Below the pieces are notes generated by a model that worked only from the letters and a program-made list of their open reading frames with translations, was not told where the DNA came from and did not search any database. Both the position numbers and the translations under genes were made by a program. 64,000 nucleotides of DNA from a methane-oxidizing endosymbiont of Gigantopelta aegis (GTDB lineage: Bacteria > Pseudomonadota > Gammaproteobacteria > Methylococcales > Methylomonadaceae), in the NCBI RefSeq assembly GCF_016097405.1, contig NZ_JAEHGD010000001.1:1729133-1793132 (forward strand). The letters are read 5' to 3'. Positions 1 to 9,274 of the stretch are shown here, piece by piece. Position 1 is the first letter of the stretch. Each line of letters starts with the position of its first letter.

Positions 1-153
1 AAACAATTGTGCAATCTTGTTTTCATACCCGGTTTGTTCTTTGGTCGAGTAGGGCGGATTGAGCGGGTCGGCGCAGACACGGAATTTTTCCGCAGCATTC
101 ACCGAAAAACTATAAATAAACAGAAATAAGAAAAATAGTTGTGTTCGAAACAT
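1..153 (-). CDS. xoxJ: XoxJ/MxaJ-like periplasmic binding protein (N-terminal part)
   Basis: Only the first 51 codons lie in the window; the gene runs off the left edge. The start ATG is at 151-153. The visible protein has a hydrophobic signal peptide (about residues 1-21, ending S-V-N-A-A) followed by F-R-V-C-A-D-P-x-N-x-P-Y-S and G-Y-E-N-K-I-A, the characteristic mature N-terminus of the solute-binding-fold proteins encoded next to PQQ methanol dehydrogenases (MxaJ/XoxJ). These are periplasmic accessory proteins thought to help activate or assemble the dehydrogenase. It lies directly downstream of xoxF on the same strand, 190 bp away, with a terminator-like hairpin between them, so it may be expressed at a lower level than xoxF or from its own promoter. 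Family and context agree; truncation limits the certainty. Confidence 0.8.
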   Translation of the reverse strand, partial: MFRTQLFFLFLFIYSFSVNAAEKFRVCADPLNPPYSTKEQTGYENKIAQLF

Positions 154-280
154 ATTTAAAGAATGAATAAAAGTTAATGATAAGGGTAACGATACCATTA
201 ACTGACAGACAAGCTAAATAAAAAGTTCGATGCGCACTAAATCCGAGAAGACTGCTTTGCTCAAGATTTTTTTGTACCTC

Positions 281-317
281 AAAAAGAAAGGCCTTGACTG
301 AGAACAGCCAAGGCCTT
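281..317 (-). terminator. Rho-independent terminator after xoxF
   Basis: Inverted repeat with 13-bp arms at 288-300 and 305-317 (one G-U pair), AGAA loop on the plus strand. Read on the minus strand it is followed by a run of T (281-286). It sits 27 bp past the xoxF stop and ahead of xoxJ, so it would end or attenuate xoxF transcription. Confidence 0.8.
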
Positions 318-343
318 GTTTGCTCTTTTAAATAAGTTGAAAC

Positions 344-2203
344 TTATTTATTATCAGGCAGTGCAAATACAGTCAGTGTACCGCCCAATTTTGTGAAAGA
401 GCTTAAGCTTCTGTATGCACCTACGGCGCCCAAGCCTTCAGAGTTAGAAGACTCTTCACCAGTATCTAGGCCCGCAGCGATACCGATACCGGCCCAGCCA
501 CCAATACCAGACAAGACGCCAACGTATTGTTTACCGTTGTATTCCCAAGTATTGACGTTGCCGATAATACCTGAAGGCGTTTTGAAGCGATACAGTTCTT
601 TGCCTGTTTTCGCATCAACCGCTTTCAAGTAACCTTCCAGGGTGCCATAGAAAACGACGCCGCCAGCAGTTGCAACAGAACCAGACCAGACAGAGAATGG
701 TTCTTTATTTGACCAAACGATTTTACCTGTTGTGGCATCCCATGCGGTGAATTGACCGAGGTTATGAGAACCATCAGGTTTTCCAGTCAATACGTCACCT
801 TGCGCAGGACGCATGGTCAAGGTTGCACCTACATAAGGCTGACCCGCTGTGTATGAAACTTCAAAAGGTTCATAGTTCATGCACAGGTGGTTGCCTGAAA
901 TGTAGAAGTAACCTGTTTGTGGTGAGTAAGAAACAGGTTGCTGGTTTTTAGCACCCAGTGCCGCAGGACAAATGTCGGTAGTGTTTTCGTCTTCACCGTG
1001 GAATTCGGTGGAATAACGATCAACAACTTGTGGACGGCCAGTTTTCATATCGACGTGGCTTGCCCAGTTGACTGTTTTGTCGAATTTTTCAGCGACTAAC
1101 AATTCACCGGTAACGCGGTCTAAAGTATAGCCAAAACCGTTACGGTCGAAATGCACGATAGTTTTGCGCATTTTGCCGTTGATTTTTTGGTCAACCAGAA
1201 CGGTTTCGTTGATACCATCGAAATCCCACTCATCATGTGGCGTCATTTGGTAAACCCATTTGACTTCACCGGTGTCGGCATCACGTGCCCACAAAGACAT
1301 AGACCATTTGTTATCACCTGGACGTTGTACCGGGTTCCAAGTAGAAGGGTTACCTGAACCGTAATACACCAAGTTCAGATCTGGATCATAGCTGTACCAG
1401 CCCCAAGTGGTGCCACCGCCAATTTTCCATTGGTCGCCTTTCCAGGTTTTCAAGCTGGAATCTTTACCCACTTTTTGAACTTTGCCATCTTTCCAGGTTG
1501 TGGTTTTGTTAGGGTTGATCAAAGTATCTGAATCAGGCCCCATGCTGTAACCTTTCCAGCGCAGTTCACCAGTGCGAATGTCATAGGCTGCAAGGAAACC
1601 CCGAACACCGAATTCACCACCGGCGATACCCGTCAGAACCATATCTTTAACGACTAATGGTGCATTAGTGTTGGTCATGCCCAGTTTAGGGTCGCCGTTT
1701 TGAACGCTCCATACGCGTTTACCGGTTTTAGCATCCAGTGCAGTCAGAACAGTGTCAGACTGTTGTAGGAAAATTTTTCCATCGCCATAAGCCAAACCAC
1801 GGTTGACGGTGTCACAACACATCACAGGGATGGTGACATCTGCATCCATTTGTGGTGTGAATTCCCAAATGACGGATTGTGTTTTGGGGTCAATCGCATA
1901 AACCGTATTAGGAAAAGGTGTATGAATGTATAAAATGCCATTGATAAACAATGGGCCACCTTCATGGCCACGTAAAACACCTGTTGAGAAAGACCATGCA
2001 GGTTGCAGATATTTTACGTTTTTAGTGTTGATTTGATCCAGCTTGCTATACCGGGTACCTGCATAGTTACCTAATGCAGTGGCCCAGTTAGCCGGGTTTT
2101 GGGTCAGTTTTTCAACGCCGCTGTTAGCGCTTGAAAGGGTAGGTGCAGCAAGTAAAGTAGCTACAGTCGAAGCAAGCAGCCAGTTTTTTACAGGCTTCTT
2201 CAT
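344..2203 (-). CDS. xoxF: Lanthanide-dependent PQQ methanol dehydrogenase XoxF
   Basis: Periplasmic quinoprotein that oxidises methanol (possibly on to formate) and passes electrons to a c-type cytochrome. The 619-residue product has a signal peptide with a likely cut after A26 (L-S-S-A-N), the vicinal cysteine pair C129-C130 that stacks on PQQ in this family, G-G-E-F-G-V-R-G at 195-202, and repeated beta-propeller W-motif segments. The catalytic stretch reads H-D-E-W-D327-F-D329-G: the second Asp, two residues after the catalytic one, is the lanthanide-coordinating residue of XoxF enzymes, whereas calcium-type MxaF has Ala there. This sequence position decides XoxF over MxaF. Start: ATG preceded by a strong AGGAGG 5-6 bp upstream. 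No mxaG-like cytochrome is visible in the window; xoxJ follows. The long upstream gap (2204-2634) must hold the promoter. Confidence 0.95.
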   Translation of the reverse strand: MKKPVKNWLLASTVATLLAAPTLSSANSGVEKLTQNPANWATALGNYAGTRYSKLDQINTKNVKYLQPAWSFSTGVLRGHEGGPLFINGILYIHTPFPNTVYAIDPKTQSVIWEFTPQMDADVTIPVMCCDTVNRGLAYGDGKIFLQQSDTVLTALDAKTGKRVWSVQNGDPKLGMTNTNAPLVVKDMVLTGIAGGEFGVRGFLAAYDIRTGELRWKGYSMGPDSDTLINPNKTTTWKDGKVQKVGKDSSLKTWKGDQWKIGGGTTWGWYSYDPDLNLVYYGSGNPSTWNPVQRPGDNKWSMSLWARDADTGEVKWVYQMTPHDEWDFDGINETVLVDQKINGKMRKTIVHFDRNGFGYTLDRVTGELLVAEKFDKTVNWASHVDMKTGRPQVVDRYSTEFHGEDENTTDICPAALGAKNQQPVSYSPQTGYFYISGNHLCMNYEPFEVSYTAGQPYVGATLTMRPAQGDVLTGKPDGSHNLGQFTAWDATTGKIVWSNKEPFSVWSGSVATAGGVVFYGTLEGYLKAVDAKTGKELYRFKTPSGIIGNVNTWEYNGKQYVGVLSGIGGWAGIGIAAGLDTGEESSNSEGLGAVGAYRSLSSFTKLGGTLTVFALPDNK

Positions 2204-2634
2204 ATGTTTCCTCCTGGTATCCTGTTACGCGCCAGAATACGATTTCATGTTATTAAGACTAATATTAGTTTTAAAGCTTTGTTGGATGGCTTTTACTTTT
2301 TTCAGTTTAAGCTTAACCTGAATCAAGCGGTTACCGCCTTTCCAGATGCGTAAATTGAATGATTTTGGGAAAAAAGTCAACTTTAAATGACAAAGAAATG
2401 ACAACGGAACAATGGAGAATCGCTTTAGTTTTTTGGCTAAGGGCTTGAAATTTCAGAAAACTGAACCGTTGTTAATGATCGCTTATGAAAGTGGGATAGA
2501 TAATCTGATGGCTAAGTTGTGGTGGGCGAAGAATCGGAAGCACGGATATGCCGACTCTAGATGCGAAGTGTTTGCTCAAATTTTTACCAACAGTGCTGGC
2601 TATAGTCTGTTTTGATGCTAAAGTTATAGGCATT
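2204..2634. other. Divergent intergenic region xoxF / rnd
   Basis: About 430 bp without a convincing gene. It holds the xoxF Shine-Dalgarno sequence (plus-strand complement at about 2208-2213) and a perfect 12-bp palindrome ACTAATATTAGT at 2258-2269, 55-66 bp upstream of the xoxF start, which is a possible operator. Small open frames here show no family resemblance or ribosome-binding site and I do not call them. Function of the palindrome is inference only. Confidence 0.4.
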
Positions 2635-3804
2635 ATGATAATTCAATACATTGACACCCCTGAAAAACTGGCAGAACTTTGTCAGAGCATTAAAAATGAA
2701 AGCTGGATTGCGCTGGATACCGAATTTCTGCGTGAGAAAACCTATTATCCCAAATTTTGTCTGTTGCAAATTGCAACGCCTGAATGGGTGGCTTGCGTTG
2801 ACCCATTGGTTTTACGGGACCTGACGCCTTTGTTTGAGGTCTTGTATGATGAAAATATCACAAAAGTTTTGCATGCGTGCCGTCAGGATCTGGAGATTTT
2901 TTATCAAATAACCGGTCGCGTAATGGCGCCGGTTTTTGACACCCAAATTGCTGCACCGTTGCTGGGTTTTCAAGAAAACCCAGGGTATGCGATGCTGGTA
3001 TCGAGTTTTCTAAATGTGAATTTGAGTAAAGCGCATACCCGAACCGACTGGAGTGAACGGCCATTAAACCAGGATCAAATTCAGTATGCCGCTGATGATG
3101 TCATTTATCTTTGCAAAATTTACCAAAAAATGACCGCGCAGCTGGAAAAATTAGGGCGTCTGGACTGGTTGAAACAGGATTTTGAAATATTGACAGACCC
3201 AGCCTTGTATCAAATTGATCCTGAGCAAGCCTGGCTTAGAATCCGGGGCAAAAACAAATTAACCGGGCGCCAGCTATCCATCGTGCAATTATTGGCGCAG
3301 TGGCGAGAAATGACGGCCCAGCAAAGCAATCGACCCCGCAATTGGCTGATGCGCGATGATATATTGTTTGAGTTGGCAAAATTGCAGCCTGTCACTGTGG
3401 CGGAATTGGCCAAAATAAGGCAGATCAATGATGGGCTTATCAGGCGCCACGGCAAGGTGTTATGTGACTTGGTCAAACAAGGCCGGGAGCGCGCACCGAC
3501 GCCGCTTAATGAAAAAGGGCGGCCTGGGAAGAAAGGCGCTCGACAAGAAGCGGTTTTAGACGTGTTGACCGCCGTTGTTAGGATTCGTAGCGAAGAAAAT
3601 GCATTGAATCCGGTGATTTTGGCTGGACGAAAGGACTTGGAGCGCTTGTTGGACGGCGATCCGGAAACGCCGGTTTTGCACGGCTGGCGTTACAGTATGG
3701 TGGGCAAGGAATTGGAAGGGTTGCTGCAAGGGCAATTAGCGTTACGTATTTCGCCCGACACTGTTAGCCTAACGCCTTCTGTAGCAATGCCGGTGGCAGA
3801 GTAA
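2635..3804 (+). CDS. rnd: Ribonuclease D
   Basis: 3'-5' exoribonuclease that trims tRNA and other small RNA 3' ends. I chose ATG 2635 (389 residues) rather than the frame's first start at 2548, because homology begins with M-I-I-Q-Y-I and family length is about 375-390. DEDDy exonuclease motifs are intact: L-D28-T-E30-F, H-A-C-R-Q-D85, and Y151-A-A-D-D155. An HRDC nucleic-acid-binding domain follows at about 205-285, and a variable C-terminus. The gene faces the GDT1-family gene and its last 41 bp overlap the 3' end of that convergent gene. Only a weak ribosome-binding site is visible before 2635. Confidence 0.92.
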   Translation: MIIQYIDTPEKLAELCQSIKNESWIALDTEFLREKTYYPKFCLLQIATPEWVACVDPLVLRDLTPLFEVLYDENITKVLHACRQDLEIFYQITGRVMAPVFDTQIAAPLLGFQENPGYAMLVSSFLNVNLSKAHTRTDWSERPLNQDQIQYAADDVIYLCKIYQKMTAQLEKLGRLDWLKQDFEILTDPALYQIDPEQAWLRIRGKNKLTGRQLSIVQLLAQWREMTAQQSNRPRNWLMRDDILFELAKLQPVTVAELAKIRQINDGLIRRHGKVLCDLVKQGRERAPTPLNEKGRPGKKGARQEAVLDVLTAVVRIRSEENALNPVILAGRKDLERLLDGDPETPVLHGWRYSMVGKELEGLLQGQLALRISPDTVSLTPSVAMPVAE

Positions 3805-4420
3805 ACCAGGCTTTATAGGCGGCAAAGCCGGCTAGAATTAGGAAAATAACGCCGCTGATTTTATGCAATAAAGCCATAGAGAAACGTTGCAGAATGGTGC
3901 GGCCAGCTAACACGCCAAGCGCTGATGTCAAGCTTAAAGCCAGCGTTGCGCCTAGCCAGACGGCGTAAATGTTGGCTGTACTGCTAAAGGCAACAACGGC
4001 AAGTTGTGTTTTATCGCCAAATTCGGCCAAGGTAATCATTAAAAAAGTCGTCAAAAAAATACCATGGCCTTTTTTCTCAACAATTTCCTCATCGTCATCC
4101 TCCTCATGACCAAACAGCGAAAACAGGCCGAACAGGGCAAATAATATCGCAACGGCGCTGGCCACAAGATAGGCTGGAATCCAGTTAGCTAAGGCGGCAC
4201 CGAAAACGACTGCTAATGTGTTAAGCAAAGCAAAAGCCGTGATTGCGCCTAAGATAACCGGTAGGCCGCGATGCTTTGAGGCCAGCGTCATGCAGACGAG
4301 TTGGCTTTTATCACCCATTTCGGCCGCTACGATCAAAATGAAGCTGGACAATGTAGTGGCCGACAGGCGGGCAAAATCAGTTGAATTAAAATAATCGAAC
4401 AATGAGGACAGATAATCCAT
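3764..4420 (-). CDS. GDT1/TMEM165 (UPF0016) family divalent cation transporter
   Basis: Polytopic inner-membrane protein of 218 residues with the two hallmark repeats: E34-M-G-D-K-S and E133-F-G-D-K-T, one in each half of an internally duplicated six-helix fold. A strongly acidic loop (about 105-115, H-E-E-D-D-D-E-E) joins the halves. Bacterial members characterised so far export Mn2+ (MneA/Mnx-type); the eukaryotic ones carry Mn2+/Ca2+ with H+. It is 20 bp downstream of the ZIP-family gene and co-directional, so the two are probably co-transcribed. Its stop lies inside rnd on the other strand (41-bp tail-to-tail overlap). Substrate is inferred from family, not seen. Confidence 0.85.
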   Translation of the reverse strand: MDYLSSLFDYFNSTDFARLSATTLSSFILIVAAEMGDKSQLVCMTLASKHRGLPVILGAITAFALLNTLAVVFGAALANWIPAYLVASAVAILFALFGLFSLFGHEEDDDEEIVEKKGHGIFLTTFLMITLAEFGDKTQLAVVAFSSTANIYAVWLGATLALSLTSALGVLAGRTILQRFSMALLHKISGVIFLILAGFAAYKAWFTLPPALLQKALG

Positions 4421-4440
4421 GAGTCAATTGAAGGGTTAGG

Positions 4441-5370
4441 TTAGCCGAGAAATTGTTCCATGGCCATCATGACGATAAAGCCAAACATCAACATAAAGGT
4501 TGCAATTCGGGAGCGGCCTTTAGCATGTGTTTCTGGAATAATTTCTTCGCTGATCACAAATAACATAGCGCCTGCTGCAAAACCCATGGCTAGCGGAAGG
4601 ATTGATGAAAAGGCTGTGACCATAGTGATACCCAAAAGGCCGCCAATAGGCTCGACCAGACCGGTAAGTGTGGCAATGGCGACAGCTTTCCAGCGATTGA
4701 CACCAAGCCCAACTAAGGGTAAGGCCACTGCAAGGCCTTCTGGTATGTTCTGTAAGCCGATGGCGATCGCTAAAATCATACCGTTTTTAGTGTCACCCGT
4801 GCCAAAGCTGACGCCCACCGACATACCTTCCGGGAAGTTATGAATCGTGATGGCGACGATAAACAAGGAAAGTTTTTGCAGGGTTTCAACATGAGTGTCG
4901 GAAACCGAGTCAAAATGCAAATGGGGGAGTTTTTCATCAGCAAAATGTAAAAATAACGCGCCGATAATCATGCCGGCCGAGACCATCCAGATGCCGGTGT
5001 CAGCAGAGAGCTGATTGCCAAACTCAATGCCGGGGAGAATCAGGGAAAATGCTGTTGCCGCCAACATGACGCCAGCCGCCATACCTAATAAGCTGTTAAA
5101 CAGACGGTCAGAAATCTGCGTGAGAAATAAAGCGGGTAGCGCGCCAATGCCGGTTGCCATACCGGCCATGATGCTGGCGAAAAAGCCAATGACAACGATT
5201 TTTCCAAAAAGCAAATACAAACTGCCGAAAATAATGATTTGGCTGACTAAAAATAAGCCGATGAAGCTCGCCCAGCGCTGTGCTGTTGGCAGCGCCATGA
5301 TTTTTTTGAATGTGCTGTTGGCTTGGATTGTTGCAACGTGATCGTCAAAAAAGGTCTGTATATTGGCCAT
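4441..5370 (-). CDS. ZIP-family metal transporter (GufA/BbZIP type)
   Basis: 309-residue inner-membrane protein with about eight hydrophobic segments. The binuclear metal site is recognisable: H177-N-F-P-E181-G in TM4 and Q207-N-I-P-E211-G in TM5, with E240 in the next segment. The Gln in place of the usual second His is the arrangement known from the Bordetella ZIP transporter BbZIP, whose length is the same. A His/Asp-rich loop (about 141-160) precedes TM4. The family takes up Zn2+ and other divalent metals (Mn, Fe, Cd). First gene of a probable two-gene unit with the GDT1-like exporter. ATG start; upstream region shared with lepA. Confidence 0.88.
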   Translation of the reverse strand: MANIQTFFDDHVATIQANSTFKKIMALPTAQRWASFIGLFLVSQIIIFGSLYLLFGKIVVIGFFASIMAGMATGIGALPALFLTQISDRLFNSLLGMAAGVMLAATAFSLILPGIEFGNQLSADTGIWMVSAGMIIGALFLHFADEKLPHLHFDSVSDTHVETLQKLSLFIVAITIHNFPEGMSVGVSFGTGDTKNGMILAIAIGLQNIPEGLAVALPLVGLGVNRWKAVAIATLTGLVEPIGGLLGITMVTAFSSILPLAMGFAAGAMLFVISEEIIPETHAKGRSRIATFMLMFGFIVMMAMEQFLG

Positions 5371-5564
5371 AGCATTTATTTTTTTAAGATAAGAGTTCTC
5401 GTATTATATGCAAAAACCTTCTAAAAGTAAGGGCATAAAACATGGCATTTTCTTTGTCGAGTCAATGTGTGTTGATTCTGTTATAATCAATCAGTTTTGA
5501 TGCCGGATACAGTTTCTGTGGCGGGCGTTTCTTGTTAATTTACAAACCGACTTACGGATTCCAA
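5371..5564. promoter_or_regulatory. Divergent promoter region ZIP gene / lepA
   Basis: 194 bp between divergent genes. A consensus -10 hexamer TATAAT is visible at 5482-5487 on the plus strand, 78 bp before the preferred lepA start; no good -35 at 17 bp spacing. Nothing else recognised. Confidence 0.4.
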
Positions 5565-7364
5565 GTGGATCAAAAATATATTCGAAATTTTTCTATTATT
5601 GCTCATATCGATCACGGTAAATCAACATTGGCCGACCGTTTTATTCAAATATGCGGAGGACTGGCCGAGCGTGAAATGGAAGCGCAAGTGCTCGATTCTA
5701 TGGATTTAGAGCGTGAACGCGGTATCACCATTAAAGCTCAGAGTGTGACGCTGCATTACAAGGCCAAAGATGGTCAGGTTTATCAGTTAAATTTTATCGA
5801 TACGCCGGGACATGTTGATTTCTCCTACGAAGTATCAAGGTCGCTGGCCGCGTGTGAGGGCGCGTTATTGGTTGTCGATGCGGCTCAAGGCGTGGAGGCG
5901 CAGAGTGTGGCAAATTGCTATACCGCGATTGAGCAGGGCCTGGAGGTTGTGCCGGTATTGAACAAAATCGATTTGCCTTCGGCCGAACCTGAGAAAGTCA
6001 TGGCCGAAATTGAGGATGTCATCGGGATTCCGGCCGATGAAGCGTTAAAAATCAGTGCCAAGACGGGTATTGGTGTCGAATCGGTGTTGCAGCAATTGGT
6101 GGAAAAAGTACCGCCACCGAGTGGTAAGGAAGATGAGCCATTGCAGGCATTAATTATTGACTCCTGGTTTGATAATTATTTAGGTGTGGTGTCGTTGGTA
6201 CGGATTGTCAATGGCTCTTTGCGCAAAAAACAGAAGATCACGGTGATGTCCACCGGCAAATCTTTCCAGGTAGAAAAACTAGGTGTTTATACGCCTAAAC
6301 AACTGGAGAAAGAGAGCTTGAGTACCGGGGAAGTCGGTTTTATTGTGGCCGGCATCAAAGATATTTTTGGTGCCCCGGTCGGCGATACAATAACGGCGAC
6401 TGATCGTCCCGCAAAAGAGCAGTTGCCGGGGTTTGAAAAAGTTCAGCCGCGGGTATTTGCCGGATTGTATCCAGTCAGTTCCGACGATTATGGCAATATG
6501 CGGGAAGCATTGGATAAATTACGCTTAAATGATGCGGCGCTGAATTTTGAGCCGGAAACCTCGCAGGCCTTAGGGTTTGGCTTTCGCTGTGGCTTTTTGG
6601 GCATGCTGCATATGGAAATTGTGCAGGAGCGCTTAGAGCGTGAATACAATATCGATCTGATTACGACCGCGCCGACGGTTATTTACGAGGTTGAGTTGCA
6701 TTCGGGCGAAGTGATTATGGTGGACAATCCTGCCAAACTGCCGGATGCAGGGTCAATCACCGAGATTCGCGAGCCGATTATTCTGGCCAATATCCTGGTG
6801 CCACAGGAATTTCTGGGTAATGTTATCAGTTTGTGTATTGAAAAGCGCGGGGTACAAAAAAATATGCAATATACCGCGACCCAAGTATCTTTAAATTACG
6901 AACTGCCAATGAGTGAGGTGGTGCTGGACTTTTTTGATCGACTGAAATCGGTGAGTCGGGGTTATGCATCATTTGAATATGAATTTGTGCGCTTTGACCC
7001 GTCACCGTTGGTCAAGCTGGATGTGTTGATCAATGGCGATAAAGTCGATGCCCTGTCGATTATCGTACACCGTGACTTGAGCCAGAGCCGTGGCCGCGAA
7101 TTGGTTGAAAAGATGAAAGACCTGATTCCAAGACAAATGTATGAGGTGGCGATTCAGGCGGCGATTGGCTCTAAAATTATTGCGCGCTCAACCGTTAAGG
7201 CGATGCGCAAAAACGTTACGGCGAAATGCTATGGCGGCGATATTTCGCGCAAGAAAAAACTGCTCGAAAAACAAAAAGCCGGTAAAAAGCGCATGAAACA
7301 AGTCGGCAGTATCGAGATTCCCCAAGAAGCCTTTCTGGCCGTTTTGCAAGTTAAAAAAGACTGA
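5565..7364 (+). CDS. lepA: Elongation factor 4 (LepA) GTPase
   Basis: Translational GTPase that back-translocates or remodels ribosomes during initiation/elongation stress. I prefer the GTG at 5565 (599 residues, starting M-D-Q-K-Y-I-R-N-F), which matches the family N-terminus and has GGA about 8 bp upstream; a TTG at 5532 would add 11 unconserved residues. Seen: G1 [20 protein letters not shown], and the LepA-specific C-terminal domain with the basic K-K-K-L-L-E-K-Q-K stretch. First gene of the lepA-lepB-DUF4845-rnc-era-recO unit, with lepB 25 bp downstream. Confidence 0.96.
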   Translation: MDQKYIRNFSIIAHIDHGKSTLADRFIQICGGLAEREMEAQVLDSMDLERERGITIKAQSVTLHYKAKDGQVYQLNFIDTPGHVDFSYEVSRSLAACEGALLVVDAAQGVEAQSVANCYTAIEQGLEVVPVLNKIDLPSAEPEKVMAEIEDVIGIPADEALKISAKTGIGVESVLQQLVEKVPPPSGKEDEPLQALIIDSWFDNYLGVVSLVRIVNGSLRKKQKITVMSTGKSFQVEKLGVYTPKQLEKESLSTGEVGFIVAGIKDIFGAPVGDTITATDRPAKEQLPGFEKVQPRVFAGLYPVSSDDYGNMREALDKLRLNDAALNFEPETSQALGFGFRCGFLGMLHMEIVQERLEREYNIDLITTAPTVIYEVELHSGEVIMVDNPAKLPDAGSITEIREPIILANILVPQEFLGNVISLCIEKRGVQKNMQYTATQVSLNYELPMSEVVLDFFDRLKSVSRGYASFEYEFVRFDPSPLVKLDVLINGDKVDALSIIVHRDLSQSRGRELVEKMKDLIPRQMYEVAIQAAIGSKIIARSTVKAMRKNVTAKCYGGDISRKKKLLEKQKAGKKRMKQVGSIEIPQEAFLAVLQVKKD

Positions 7365-7389
7365 TTCAACCCACTTAAAAGGAATATAC

Positions 7390-8166
7390 ATGGATTATGA
7401 TTTTTCATTTTTTCTGCTTGTCGCAACCGTCGTAACAGGCATTGTTTGGGGTGGTTATTTAATCTATCTGAAAGCGAGCGGGCAGGTTTTTTTGGAAGAA
7501 AAAGAACCCTTGCTGGTTGAATATGCGCGGTCTTTTTTTCCGATCGTTCTGATCGTTTTATTGTTGCGTTCTTTTTTGGTCGAACCCTTTCGCATTCCAT
7601 CCGGCTCGATGATGCCGACTTTGCTGGTCGGGGATTTTATTCTGGTCAATAAATATGCCTATGGCATCCGTTTACCTGTCATCAATAAAAAAATCATCGA
7701 AGTTGGTGAGCCTGAGCGGGGCGATATTGTCGTATTTCGTTTTCCGAAGAACCCTAAAGTCGATTACATCAAGCGTGTCGTCGGGTTACCCGGCGATAAA
7801 ATTGCCTATTACAACAAAAAGGTCTATGTCAATGGCAAACTAGCTAAGCAGACCTCGCTAGGCCGTTATCAAGGGGTCGGGCAAGGGCGCAATATGACCG
7901 GTGCTGAATTATTGCTGGAGGATTTGATAGGGTTGGAGCATGAAATTTTGATCATGCGCGGGGCGCCTACGGTTGAAGGTGTTTTTCAGGTCCCGGCAGG
8001 GCATTATTTTGTGATGGGTGATAACCGGGATAACAGTAATGACAGTCGTTACTGGGGCTTTGTGCCAGAACAAAACTTGGTGGGTCGGGCCTTTTTTATC
8101 TGGATGAATTGGGATTTGGAAAATAAAGGTATTGCATTTGAGCGTATTGGCACTGTTCTGAAATAG
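7390..8166 (+). CDS. lepB: Signal peptidase I
   Basis: Inner-membrane endopeptidase that removes signal peptides from exported proteins such as XoxF. Two N-terminal membrane segments (about 5-27 and 48-66), then the catalytic box I-P-S-G-S73-M-M-P with Ser73 as nucleophile, D-Y-I-K128-R-V-V-G with the general-base Lys, and box E G-D-N-R-D-N-S-N-D-S-R-Y. 258 residues, normal for the family. Start ATG has AAAGGAA upstream. Placed between lepA and DUF4845-rnc as in most gammaproteobacteria. Confidence 0.96.
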   Translation: MDYDFSFFLLVATVVTGIVWGGYLIYLKASGQVFLEEKEPLLVEYARSFFPIVLIVLLLRSFLVEPFRIPSGSMMPTLLVGDFILVNKYAYGIRLPVINKKIIEVGEPERGDIVVFRFPKNPKVDYIKRVVGLPGDKIAYYNKKVYVNGKLAKQTSLGRYQGVGQGRNMTGAELLLEDLIGLEHEILIMRGAPTVEGVFQVPAGHYFVMGDNRDNSNDSRYWGFVPEQNLVGRAFFIWMNWDLENKGIAFERIGTVLK

Positions 8167-8216
8167 TCTATCCTTGTGATATATGTTTCCTGATTGACTC
8201 TAAAAAAGGTCTTGTT

Positions 8217-8594
8217 ATGAACAATGCAATGCAAAAACAAAAAGGACTCACGCTGATTTCTATTGTTTTTATTCTGGTTTTTATTGGTTCGGTGGTGTTG
8301 TTGGTGTTGAAAATTGCACCTATTTACATGAATCATAACAATGTTGCCAATGCGGTCGAGGCGTTGAAAGAAATGCCTGAAATCACCAGGATGAGCCGGC
8401 GAGAGATTGAAATGACATTGCTGAAGCGGTTTAATTTAAATTATGTGGAGGATGTGACCATGGATGATGTTGAAATTGTCAAACGGCCTGGCTATGTCAA
8501 AGTCAGAATTGCGTATGAAGTGGTGCAACCTATTGTGGGAAATTTAAGCGTTTTGGTCGAATTTGATGATTCTTTTGAAAAAGGTGGCGAGTGA
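8217..8594 (+). CDS. DUF4845 family membrane protein
   Basis: 125 residues with a short basic N-terminus (M-Q-K-Q-K-G-L-T) and one strong membrane helix (about 11-32), followed by a periplasmic domain. The K-G-L-T-L-I-S-I start resembles a type IV pilin-like N-terminus but a classical G-F-T-L-I-E prepilin site is not present. Proteins of this family are found in the same position, between lepB and rnc, throughout gammaproteobacteria; function is unknown. Its stop overlaps the GTG start of rnc by 4 bp (GTGA), so translation is probably coupled. Confidence 0.85.
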   Translation: MNNAMQKQKGLTLISIVFILVFIGSVVLLVLKIAPIYMNHNNVANAVEALKEMPEITRMSRREIEMTLLKRFNLNYVEDVTMDDVEIVKRPGYVKVRIAYEVVQPIVGNLSVLVEFDDSFEKGGE

Positions 8595-9274
8595 TCAGAA
8601 AACCTGAGCAACTAGCGAAAAAACTGGGCTTGCAGTTCAAGCGGCCCGAATTGTTCAAAATGGCGCTGACACATCGCAGTATGGGCGCAAAAAACAACGA
8701 ACGCCTGGAGTTTCTGGGTGATTCAGTATTGGGCTTTGTCATTGCGCAAGCCTTGTTTGAGAAATTTCCAGCCTCGGAAGAGGGGGTTTTAAGTCGCTTG
8801 CGGGCGAGTCTGGTGAATCAGGCATCGTTGGCTGAGTTGGCGCGACAGCATAATATTGGCGATTATCTGATCCTGGGCGCTGGCGAATTGAAAAGCGGCG
8901 GATTTCGGCGGGACTCGATATTGTCCGATGCGATGGAAGCTATCATGGGAGCGATTTTGCTTGACCAAGGTGTTGCCGCATGCCAACAATTCATCCTGGG
9001 ATTATTTAAAGAAAAACTGGCGGCATTAGATGTCGGTAATTGGAATAAAGACCCTAAAACCAGGCTTCAGGAAATGATGCAGGCTCGGCAAAAAAGTCTG
9101 CCTGTGTATGAATTGGTCAATCAGGCGGGTGCGGCGCATCAGCAGACCTTTACTGTTAAATGCGTGGTTCCCGTTCACCATGAAACAACGGAAGCGAGTG
9201 GCGCTTCGCGCAAAAAAGCCGAACAAGCCGCCGCTGAAAAAATGTTGCAAAAACTGGAAGGAAACGTATCGTGA
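8591..9274 (+). CDS. rnc: Ribonuclease III
   Basis: Double-strand-specific endoribonuclease for rRNA and mRNA processing. 227 residues from a GTG start overlapping DUF4845. The catalytic signature E37-R-L-E40-F-L-G-D44-S is intact, a second acidic cluster D-A-M-E-A-I-M-G-A supplies the other metal ligands, and a dsRNA-binding domain occupies about 153-223 (A-S-R-K-K-A-E-Q-A-A-A-E near its end). The stop overlaps the era start by 4 bp (GTGA). Confidence 0.97.
   Translation: MIRKPEQLAKKLGLQFKRPELFKMALTHRSMGAKNNERLEFLGDSVLGFVIAQALFEKFPASEEGVLSRLRASLVNQASLAELARQHNIGDYLILGAGELKSGGFRRDSILSDAMEAIMGAILLDQGVAACQQFILGLFKEKLAALDVGNWNKDPKTRLQEMMQARQKSLPVYELVNQAGAAHQQTFTVKCVVPVHHETTEASGASRKKAEQAAAEKMLQKLEGNVS

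Noticed and set aside
2412..2615. 67-codon plus-strand open frame between xoxF and rnd
   Set aside because: No ribosome-binding site, no family resemblance, and it overlaps the region needed for the rnd start; treated as chance.
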